Shown here piece by piece: positions 36,709 through 44,108 of a DNA stretch of 64,000 nt. The notes beneath the pieces are model-generated. The model made no database searches, was not told the DNA's origin, and was given only the letters and a program-made list of their open reading frames with translations. The position numbers and the translations under genes were made by a program. The stretch lies in contig NZ_QXHD01000004.1 of assembly GCF_011009555.1 (NCBI RefSeq), positions 1,649,939 through 1,713,938 of the forward strand, in the 5' to 3' direction. Each line of letters opens with the position of its first letter. The first letter of the stretch is position 1. Source of the stretch: Adonisia turfae CCMR0081. Its GTDB lineage: Bacteria > Cyanobacteriota > Cyanobacteriia > Phormidesmidales > Phormidesmidaceae.

Positions 36709-38961
36709 ATGGCAAATGAGCATCAATGGCACACCAGTTATTGGGTGCGTATCGGCTGTCTGGCCGTCTGTTTCTTTCTCGCCGCCCAGCTATCCACCAA
36801 CGCGCTGAATATAGAAGCGACGGCTTCGCCCCTGTGGCCACCGGCTGGCATTGCCCTAGCTGCTCTGTTAATAAATGGCCAAAGCCTCTGGGTTGGCGTT
36901 GCCTTGGGTGCATTTTGGGCCTCGCTCGCTGATCAAGCACCCTGGATCATGTCTCTGATACTCTGCTTTGGCAGTGCTCTGCAGGCGGTGGTGGGTAGTT
37001 ATTGCTTACGCCGTCGATGGGAGAAAAGTTTGCAGCTATACGACTGGCAGCTGGATGATCTACTAACCTTTATCGGCTTTGGGGTATTGCTCACCCCTAT
37101 TATTAATGCGGTATATAGCACTATTGTGGGCTATGGGTTTGGCGCAGTAACAGGGCAAGAGCTGGTCCAAAATGCTATCGTCATCTGGCTCGGAGATGGC
37201 ATGGGTATTTTGGTGCTGACACCACTATTGTTAGCGATCGCAGCGGGTCGGCAACGGCAGATGACCCTCCGCATTGGCTCCCGGTGGGAGTTAGGTCTTT
37301 GTTTAGGATTGCTGGTGGCCGTCAGTGCCATGGTGTTTGGGGCACATACGGATAGTGCGATCGCAAAATACCCCTTAGAATACCTCCCCTTCCCCTTTGT
37401 CGTTTGGTCTGCCCTGCGATTGGGGTTGCGCGGAACTACCCTGGCAAGCTTCCTGGTGTCAGTCATTGCCGTGACAGGGGCCGTGCACCGGGGTGGGCCG
37501 TTTATTACGAAAGCGGACGGCAACCTAGAGGAAGCAATATTGCTACTCCAGACCTATGCGGCTGTGATTACCTTGACGGCGTTGGTTTTGTCGGTGGTTG
37601 TGACAGAACGTCAGCAAAGTCGAGCAAAGTTAGCCCGGAGTGAAGCAAGCTTGGCTAACGCCCAGCGCATTGCTCAGCTAGGTAACTGGGATTGGAGCAT
37701 CAGTCTGAATGAAAAAGCGCTTGATAAAACTGTCAATGCTGTGGTGACAAAAACGGAAGACAATACACTGTCGCCTCACAATAATTCTCTCATTTGGTCC
37801 AATGAGCTATATAACCTTTTGGGCTACCCTATTGGTTCGGTCCCACCCAGTCAATCGTTATTTCTAGAACGGGTACACCCAGAGGACCAGCGGCGGGTGG
37901 GGTTAGCTTGGAATGTAGCACGAACCCATCAAAAACCCTACCGTTTAGACTATCGGCTGATTTTACCCGATGGTACAGAGCGTACGGTGAATGAGCATGT
38001 TCACATCGAAACCGATCGGATTACGGGGACAGTACAGGACATTACTGAGCGTAAGCGGGCAGAGGCCGCACTACGAGAAACAGAGACGGTGCGGGCTACT
38101 ATGTATCGCTATTTGAGTCAGGATCTGGCTGAACAACTACTAGATAACAATAACACCACCTTAGGCGGTGCGCGCCAGTTTGTATCGATTTTATTTGCTG
38201 ATATTCGCAGCTATACTGCACTGACTGAGCGGCTTGCCCCTGAAGAGATTGTTGTTCTCCTTAATCGTTACTTTGAGACCATGGTGGATGTGATCTTTGC
38301 CCACCGAGGTACCCTAGACAAATTTATTGGTGATGCCATTATGGCGGTATTTGGCTCACCACTTCCCCAAGAAGATCATGCCCAGCGGGCAGTTGCCACC
38401 GCCTTAGGTATGCAACAACAACTGACGGTTTTTAATCAACAACAACAGCTACAGGGCTTGCCTACTTTGCAAATTGGCATTGGCATTAATTCCGATGATG
38501 TCATTACGGGCAATATCGGTTCCAGTAAACGTATGGAGTTTACTGCCATCGGTGATGGTGTGAATCTCACCTCTCGCATTGAGAGTGCTACCAAGTTTTA
38601 TGGTTGCCCCATTATCATTAGCGAAAATACCTATGAGCTATGCAAGAAGACAGTCTGGGTGAGAAAGTTGGATTATGTGTGCGTACGGGGTAAACGGCAG
38701 CCGGTGCACTTGTATGAAGTGTTGGGATTGCGGTCACAACCCCTAAACTCTACTCAACAAGAACACATTGCTCTCTACGAAGAAGGCCGAATGCTTTACG
38801 AGCAGCGTGAGTTTGATCTTGCCATTGAAACCTTTATGACGTTGCTCCGTAAAACACCTGAGGATCAAGCAACACGGATTTATTTAGAACGTTGTCAGCA
38901 GCTTCAGAAACATCCGCCTAAAAAGAGTTGGAATGGTTCCTGGCAATTACAGGAGAAATAA
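36709..38961 (+). CDS. MASE1-PAS adenylate/guanylate cyclase
   Basis: 750 residues. The N-terminal third is a MASE1 membrane sensor with about eight helices (WPPAGIALAALLI, WLGDGMGILVLTPLLL). A PAS/PAC module follows (about 310-450, ANAQRIAQLGNWDW...GTVQDITERKRAE), then a class III cyclase domain (about 480-670). Metal-binding Asp residues are in LFADIRSYT and GDAIMAVFG. A short C-terminal TPR-like stretch (ALYEEGRMLYEQREFDLAIETF) closes the protein. It makes cAMP (or cGMP) in response to a membrane or cytosolic cue. A cNMP-binding protein is encoded about 4.3 kb downstream. Confidence 0.92.
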   Translation: MANEHQWHTSYWVRIGCLAVCFFLAAQLSTNALNIEATASPLWPPAGIALAALLINGQSLWVGVALGAFWASLADQAPWIMSLILCFGSALQAVVGSYCLRRRWEKSLQLYDWQLDDLLTFIGFGVLLTPIINAVYSTIVGYGFGAVTGQELVQNAIVIWLGDGMGILVLTPLLLAIAAGRQRQMTLRIGSRWELGLCLGLLVAVSAMVFGAHTDSAIAKYPLEYLPFPFVVWSALRLGLRGTTLASFLVSVIAVTGAVHRGGPFITKADGNLEEAILLLQTYAAVITLTALVLSVVVTERQQSRAKLARSEASLANAQRIAQLGNWDWSISLNEKALDKTVNAVVTKTEDNTLSPHNNSLIWSNELYNLLGYPIGSVPPSQSLFLERVHPEDQRRVGLAWNVARTHQKPYRLDYRLILPDGTERTVNEHVHIETDRITGTVQDITERKRAEAALRETETVRATMYRYLSQDLAEQLLDNNNTTLGGARQFVSILFADIRSYTALTERLAPEEIVVLLNRYFETMVDVIFAHRGTLDKFIGDAIMAVFGSPLPQEDHAQRAVATALGMQQQLTVFNQQQQLQGLPTLQIGIGINSDDVITGNIGSSKRMEFTAIGDGVNLTSRIESATKFYGCPIIISENTYELCKKTVWVRKLDYVCVRGKRQPVHLYEVLGLRSQPLNSTQQEHIALYEEGRMLYEQREFDLAIETFMTLLRKTPEDQATRIYLERCQQLQKHPPKKSWNGSWQLQEK

Positions 38962-39052
38962 ATACGACTAAAGATATGCAAGGCCTTCATCAGAGTCGTC
39001 CTTGTGAATAGACATTCGCTATAATTAATGCTGATGCAGAGGTTAGGTGGTG

Positions 39053-39292
39053 ATGTTTCCCCTATGGATTTTTTTAGCGATCCTAACAGCGTTAGGCTTC
39101 GTCATGTTCGTGAGCATTCGTTTATCTAATGAATCCCTGGCTCACGAGGGGCTATGCCCTGTGTGCGGTGGTGCAGGCGGGCCCTGTGAACATTGTAATG
39201 GCTATGGAATTATTGTCGATGCGACTAAAGCCCATTCGCTTCCACCTCAGGTGAGTGATAGTTCTCAAAAAACACAGAAGAGCTTGAGATAA
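39053..39292 (+). CDS. Small membrane protein with DnaJ-type zinc-finger motif
   Basis: 79 residues from the ATG at 39053 (two in-frame codons upstream are possible). It has an N-terminal transmembrane helix (about 4-24), then CPVCGGAGGPCEHCNGYG (about 36-53), two CxxC pairs in the CxxCxGxG style of DnaJ and of thylakoid zinc-finger proteins such as BSD2. It may assist redox or assembly reactions at a membrane. It is co-directional with the cyclase. Confidence 0.75.
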   Translation: MFPLWIFLAILTALGFVMFVSIRLSNESLAHEGLCPVCGGAGGPCEHCNGYGIIVDATKAHSLPPQVSDSSQKTQKSLR

Positions 39293-39422
39293 TCCAACAG
39301 AAATGAGTACTTTTGGAGGCTTGTCTCCGATATTCAGCTTTATTTTTATCGCTAAAGAACAATTTTGATTGATATTCAGTGATTTTAGTCACACTATTTA
39401 ACCCTATGGATGGCCAATGGAT

Positions 39423-40352
39423 TTAAGCCAACTTACATAGGGCTTCGCCGCCATGCTCAATCCAACCGTAAATCATGCCAGATGTTGAATGGCCTACTGC
39501 ACAGTTGCCTGCTTGATCGATCACGATGACCCCCCCTAAACCCTGGACTTTTTTCACTAAGTAATCAATGCCAGCAGTGGCTGCAGCTTGGGCATCCAAC
39601 TTTTGGAAGTAAACAAAATCCGCAATCATTTTGCACAGTACCGTTCGTTGGAACTGTTCTCCATAGCCGGTGGCGGAAACAGCACAGGTGTCATTATCAG
39701 CAAAGACACCAGCACCAACGATAGGGCTGTCCCCCACACGCCCCCAGCGTTTGTTCACAATCCCTCCCGTAGACGTAGCGGCGGCTAGATTCCCGGCACT
39801 ATCTCTGGCAACGGCCCCAACGGTGCCAAGTTTTTGGCTAGGTGTGGCGGCTTCATGGTCTAGCATCATGCCCCCTACCTTTTGAGCCTCACGCCATTGA
39901 CGAACGCGAGTCTCAATCACGAAATAATCATTGGCCATGCGGGGTAAACCGCAAAATTTAGCAAACTCACGGGCCCCTTTCCCAATGAGCATAACGTGCT
40001 CACTTTTCTCTAACACCTGGCGCGCTAGGGCAGTTGGATTTTTGATTGAGGTGATGCCTGCAACAGCTCCTGCCTGGAAGGTTTTGCCATCCATAATGGC
40101 AGCGTCCATTTCTACTTCACCATATTCATTTAAAACAGAACCACGACCTGCATTATAGAGTGGATCATCTTCTAACTGAGCAGCGCAGTGTTCAACTGCA
40201 TCTAGTGCACTGCCACCCGCTGTTAGAATACTGCGCCCACTTTCTAAAATGCTGCGAATACTTTCCATAAACTCTGTTTCATTTCCCTCACGCTTTATTT
40301 GTTCTAAAGCTCCTGCACCACCATGGATAATGAGAGAGAATTGATCTGGCAT
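39423..40352 (-). CDS. iaaA: Isoaspartyl peptidase / L-asparaginase (Ntn hydrolase)
   Basis: 309 residues, the usual length of the plant-type asparaginase precursor. It begins FSLIIHGGAGALEQ and contains the autocleavage and nucleophile site KLGTVGAVARD (Thr after Gly, about residue 170), then STGGIVNKRWGRVGDSPIVGAG. Self-cleavage yields alpha and beta subunits; the enzyme removes isoaspartyl dipeptides and asparagine, and some cyanobacterial homologues degrade cyanophycin dipeptides. A stand-alone gene. Confidence 0.95.
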   Translation of the reverse strand: MPDQFSLIIHGGAGALEQIKREGNETEFMESIRSILESGRSILTAGGSALDAVEHCAAQLEDDPLYNAGRGSVLNEYGEVEMDAAIMDGKTFQAGAVAGITSIKNPTALARQVLEKSEHVMLIGKGAREFAKFCGLPRMANDYFVIETRVRQWREAQKVGGMMLDHEAATPSQKLGTVGAVARDSAGNLAAATSTGGIVNKRWGRVGDSPIVGAGVFADNDTCAVSATGYGEQFQRTVLCKMIADFVYFQKLDAQAAATAGIDYLVKKVQGLGGVIVIDQAGNCAVGHSTSGMIYGWIEHGGEALCKLA

Positions 40353-40489
40353 AGCTTAATAAAATTTCAAATAACTGGAACCCACTGTTATCTCACGCAC
40401 TCAGTTATTAGCGCATTAGACTCGGTTACTTTGGCTACAGAAGTATCGCATAATGTAGTGGCTGAAGTCAGCATATCTAATTGCTAATC

Positions 40490-40786
40490 ATGAATTTGCT
40501 CCAAGACTTGAGAGTGAGTGGGTTACCCGTATTAGAGCAATCCACATTAGATTTGGAAATAGCAGAGCTGGAGAGCTTGCGCATCAGGACAGAGTTAATG
40601 CTGGCGCTGCGGCTATATATTCAGGAACGACATTGGACATTGGATGAGGCGGCCCAAGCTTTTCGGCAGTCTTCTCCTCGTATGCAAAATCTGATCAATG
40701 GCGAAATTAGCCGGTTTTCAGTGGAAGATTTGATTCAGCTTCTAACTAAAGCTGGTTTGACCGTGCAGATGTCAGTTCAAACTTGA
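40490..40786 (+). CDS. HigA2-like XRE-family DNA-binding protein
   Basis: 98 residues from the ATG at 40490 (a TTG at 40481 is in frame). The C-terminal helix-turn-helix is LDEAAQAFRQSSPRMQNLINGEISRFSVEDLIQLLTKAGL, the form seen in HigA2-type antitoxins and regulators. No HigB or RelE-like toxin lies beside it, so it may be an orphan regulator. A strong terminator follows at 40867. Confidence 0.85.
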   Translation: MNLLQDLRVSGLPVLEQSTLDLEIAELESLRIRTELMLALRLYIQERHWTLDEAAQAFRQSSPRMQNLINGEISRFSVEDLIQLLTKAGLTVQMSVQT

Positions 40787-41386
40787 TTGCTCCAACATAA
40801 GCAGCAATTAGGTCGTTTAACTGCTGCTACAGTCAGCAGTAGTTAGATCAAGCCCCATTGTTTTTTATTCTCTCCTGGCTTCTTAATGCCGGGAGAATGT
40901 TTTTTATATTTTTAAATCTTACTAAAGAGTTAAGTTTGATTTTGATCTTGGAAATCATTTGTTCGAAGAATATATAACAATTTTCTAAACAAAACAGAGT
41001 ATTGATTTACAGGTTTTCTGTTCTCATGTCATGAAAACAAGATATTTTAAGGGCAAAAAAATCTGTTTTTTAGAGTGGGAGAAAAGAGCTTTGATTGGCT
41101 GATGATCGTGTCTTAATTGAGGTTTTTGCTGGATACGTTGAGTCTGAGAAGCTGGTAGGAGTGCCTGTGTGCAGTCGAGGCTTGTGCTCTAGAGATATTG
41201 ATATCTCAAATTATTTAATATTTTACTATTGCATTAGTGATGCAGGATACTTCATGCTGATCCGTGGTTGGAGGTCGTGTTCTGAATCGATTTGTCTCTC
41301 AGACACTGGAAACATAGAGCAAGCGGGCAATCTTCGCAGTCTTACGTTAGTTATTTAAGTTCACTATCGCTCTGAGAATTTTAACA
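40787..41386. other. AT-rich intergenic region before the ATP-grasp gene
   Basis: 600 bp. It starts with a terminator (40867-40898) and then becomes strongly AT-rich. A TTG-start open frame at 41095-41358 is not supported by codon use or a ribosome binding site. Confidence 0.5.
40867..40898 (+). terminator. Rho-independent terminator after the XRE gene
   Basis: Stem ATTCTC..CC.GGC / GCC.GG.GAGAAT with small bulges and loop TTCTTAAT, followed by GTTTTTTATATTTTT. Confidence 0.85.
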
Positions 41387-42520
41387 ATGAAGATCTTTAA
41401 CCATGACATCATGATGAGTACCCTGGACGTCAATCGGGGGGTTCATCTTTTTTCAGGAAGAGCTTTGGGCTTAAGCTCTCCAGGGGATAAAGTCCAGTTA
41501 CATCCAGATTTGATGGCTGATTGGCCAATGTTGAGAGAGCACTATGCGCGCATTGGGTTAGAGCATAGTCACGATATTATTTGGGATGTTGCTTTTGAAG
41601 AGCTGGCTCAACAGTCTCCTGATGAAATCTCGGTCTATTTCTTTGGCCATGCGTTTGAATATGATTCCTCTGATCATAATCAGGGTTGTGCCAGGATCCT
41701 AAGGCAGTTAGATGGCGACTGGTACAAAGTTGTTGAATACATGAATTCTAAGAATAACTTTGTCGCATTGGCTCATCAACTCGGTGTTCCTGTTCCCCAG
41801 ACTGAGTGTTTTGAAAGTCGTACGCAATTAGGAAATCTTGAAGCTTTTTCCTATCCTTGCTATGTAAAGCGAGCTGTCTCAGATCATGGTGTTGGTATTT
41901 TTCGATGTGAGAATTCTGCGGATCTGTTAGATGCTGTAGAACAGTTTCCGAAAGACAAGCCTTTTCAAGTCCAGGTGGAGATCCAGGCCTCTGCTTTTCT
42001 CAATCTGCAATATCGGGTGACATCGGAGGGATTAACGCGTGCTCTGGTGTCTGAGCAAATCTTAGACGGTTGTGTGCATGGCGGTAATCGTTATCCAACA
42101 TTGCATCAGCCATGGCATATTACAGATCCCATGGCTCAATGGATGTTTGAACAGGGGATGAGGGGGACCTTTGGGTTTGATGTGGCGGTTGCGGATTTTC
42201 CAACAGGGCCACTATATTTAGCGATTGAATGCAACCCTCGATATAACGGTTCCTCGTATCCCACTGAGATTGCCGCTCGGTTGAATGTACCAAGTTGGTG
42301 TAGTGAAACCTTGCATACTGACTGTCGACAACTGGCGGACTTGAGTTTAGATGGCCTAGAATTTGACCCAATCACTAAAACAGGTGTTGTGTTAGTTAAT
42401 TGGGGGACTATTCAGGCGGGTAAGGTGACTGTATTATTGGCAGGCTCCCCTGTACAACAGATGGAGTTAAGTCAACAAATACGGCATCAGTGGAGTCGTC
42501 AGCCAGTTGCTGTTAGCTAA
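41387..42520 (+). CDS. Orphan ATP-grasp family ligase
   Basis: 377 residues. The ATP-grasp core is visible: nucleotide-binding Lys in YPCYVKRAVSDHGVGIF (about 158-175), and the metal-binding C-terminal motif AIECNPRYNGSSYP (about 278-291, ENPR-like). The N-terminal 110 residues are a pre-grasp region without a recognised acceptor-binding motif. Such enzymes form acyl-phosphate intermediates and join carboxylates to amines or thiols. No peptide precursor, NRPS or amino-acid pathway gene is adjacent, so substrate is unknown. Confidence 0.78.
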   Translation: MKIFNHDIMMSTLDVNRGVHLFSGRALGLSSPGDKVQLHPDLMADWPMLREHYARIGLEHSHDIIWDVAFEELAQQSPDEISVYFFGHAFEYDSSDHNQGCARILRQLDGDWYKVVEYMNSKNNFVALAHQLGVPVPQTECFESRTQLGNLEAFSYPCYVKRAVSDHGVGIFRCENSADLLDAVEQFPKDKPFQVQVEIQASAFLNLQYRVTSEGLTRALVSEQILDGCVHGGNRYPTLHQPWHITDPMAQWMFEQGMRGTFGFDVAVADFPTGPLYLAIECNPRYNGSSYPTEIAARLNVPSWCSETLHTDCRQLADLSLDGLEFDPITKTGVVLVNWGTIQAGKVTVLLAGSPVQQMELSQQIRHQWSRQPVAVS

Positions 42521-42535
42521 AGAGTAAAAAACGAT

Positions 42536-42591
42536 AATGCAACATTCATGGGTGCTAGACTCCCTAACGTTGGAGCAGTGAATGTTGCATT
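42536..42591. terminator. Long bidirectional hairpin
   Basis: A perfect 13-bp stem AATGCAACATTCA / TGAATGTTGCATT separates the ATP-grasp gene from the convergent TVP38 gene. Read leftward it is followed by a T-run (TTTTTTACTC). Confidence 0.8.
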
Positions 42592-42652
42592 ATTCTTCCA
42601 TAGGACTGATTATTATGCGATTCAGTCTTTGGCTATGGTTGGGGCACAAGCA

Positions 42653-43291
42653 TTAGCTTATGGGCTGCTTGCGCTGTAGGAAGCCGGTTAAAAGTGCTAA
42701 GGCAAAGGCTCCTAAAACTGCAAAAACTAACAGTAATCTTCCTTGCTCTAACACGCCTGCCCCAAGTGCGACGATGGGAGGGTTCGAGATGGCAATGCTC
42801 AGGATAAGGGCTGGAATAAATCGTAACCAGGGTGCTTTTGTGAGGCCAACACTATAGGCAACAAAGTCAAAAAAACCTGTCATTAGAAAGGCTGTCATTA
42901 AGAAGAAGTTGCGTTCTAGGTGCCTTTGACTGAGGTTATCAACGCGGCTGATGAATCTTTCGCCTATCAGGCGTTGCACAAAGCTACGACCAAATTGCTT
43001 TGATAAAAAGAAACTCAAGCTGCAAGAGCAGAGATCGGCCAGACAGATCACCAAAAGACCCTGGGAAAAACCTAGTAGGCCCCCGGCCAATACAGAGTAA
43101 GCGGTGCCTGGCAAAGCGGGAATAACAACACTGGTAAACCTGAGGAAAAATAGGGCTAATGGTGCCCAAACGCCAAAGGTTTCAACGTTGTCTCGTAGCT
43201 GACTAACGCCATAGCGTTGAATGATCCAAATAACTGCGATGGTTGCGATCGCAATTACCACCAGTTTTAGCCACTTTTTTGTCTTATTCAT
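42653..43291 (-). CDS. TVP38/TMEM64 (VTT/DedA-like) membrane protein
   Basis: 212 residues with about six hydrophobic segments and the family's core ALPGTAYSVLAGGLLGF...LSFFLSKQFGRSFV. Homologues are thought to be lipid scramblases or transporters in the cytoplasmic or thylakoid membrane. The start is 15 bp after the stop of the cNMP-binding gene on the same strand, so the two are probably co-transcribed. Confidence 0.9.
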   Translation of the reverse strand: MNKTKKWLKLVVIAIATIAVIWIIQRYGVSQLRDNVETFGVWAPLALFFLRFTSVVIPALPGTAYSVLAGGLLGFSQGLLVICLADLCSCSLSFFLSKQFGRSFVQRLIGERFISRVDNLSQRHLERNFFLMTAFLMTGFFDFVAYSVGLTKAPWLRFIPALILSIAISNPPIVALGAGVLEQGRLLLVFAVLGAFALALLTGFLQRKQPIS

Positions 43292-43306
43292 GGTTTAGCG
43301 GGGTGA

Positions 43307-43906
43307 CTAATAGGGCCATGGGTTTTCATAGCGAGTGGTTGTTGGCGTCTGACGCACTTTTCTCTGCCGAGTTTTGGCAGGGCTCTGGGACTTGCTATTG
43401 CCGTTGCTAGCATTAGGCCTGGGGACTTCTTGCAGCGCATCCTGAAGGATGGGTGAGATTTTTGTGGGTTGACTGGCTTGTTTTTGATTACGCTCCTTAT
43501 TAATCTCGCGAATGCGCCGCGACAGGAGCTTAATAATGTTGACAGCGATGCCGGGGGTTTCGTCGATGGCTTCGTATAGCTGCTGCTGAGTCAGAACCAG
43601 ACAATCGCAGGCATTAATGGTGGTCACTGAGGCGGAGCGTGGTTCAGCATCAAACAGGGACATTTCACCAAAACACGTCCCCTTATCTAAGGTGGTTAGG
43701 TTTTGCGATCGCAAATGTACCCGTACTTGTCCTGAGACCACGATATAAAGAGAACGGCCCTCTTCACCTTCCTTAAAAATTCTATGATTTGCAGGAAAAG
43801 ACAGCTCATCCATGATGGATGCTAATCGCACTAGAAAGTCGTCCCGCAGTTCTTTAAAGATGGGGACACCCCGCACGAATAGTAAACGATCAACGCTGGT
43901 GAGCAT
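43307..43906 (-). CDS. Cyclic-nucleotide-binding domain protein
   Basis: 199 residues. A CRP-type cNMP fold spans about 10-130: PIFKELRDDFLVRLA, RIFKEGEEGRSLYIVVSGQVRVH, CFGEMSLFDAEPRSASV. The phosphate-binding-cassette Glu and Arg (GEMSLFDAEPRSA) are both present, so it should bind cAMP or cGMP. There is no helix-turn-helix; the Lys/Arg/Ser-rich tail is disordered-looking. It lies downstream of the MFS-HEAT gene (203 bp) and upstream of TVP38, pointing to regulation of membrane transport. Confidence 0.92.
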   Translation of the reverse strand: MLTSVDRLLFVRGVPIFKELRDDFLVRLASIMDELSFPANHRIFKEGEEGRSLYIVVSGQVRVHLRSQNLTTLDKGTCFGEMSLFDAEPRSASVTTINACDCLVLTQQQLYEAIDETPGIAVNIIKLLSRRIREINKERNQKQASQPTKISPILQDALQEVPRPNASNGNSKSQSPAKTRQRKVRQTPTTTRYENPWPY

Positions 43907-44108
43907 GGTGAACTTGGTTTAGATATGCTATTTGGTCAAAACCACACAGTGAGCACAGTTGAGCGGTGGATGGCCGCTCAGTTATGGCAGTGTAACCCTC
44001 GGAGGCAGTCGATGCAATACAGGGTAGTACATTGACCACATACATTATCCAAACCTACATCTGCTTAACCCTGAACATACCCAAATCCCACCGCCTCAAA
44101 CTGTGTAT

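Noticed and set aside
40490..40786. Complete HigBA toxin-antitoxin system
   Set aside because: Only the HigA2-like protein is present; no toxin-sized ORF adjoins it.
41095..41358. 87-codon open frame with TTG start
   Set aside because: AT-rich spacer, no ribosome binding site, no family-like features.
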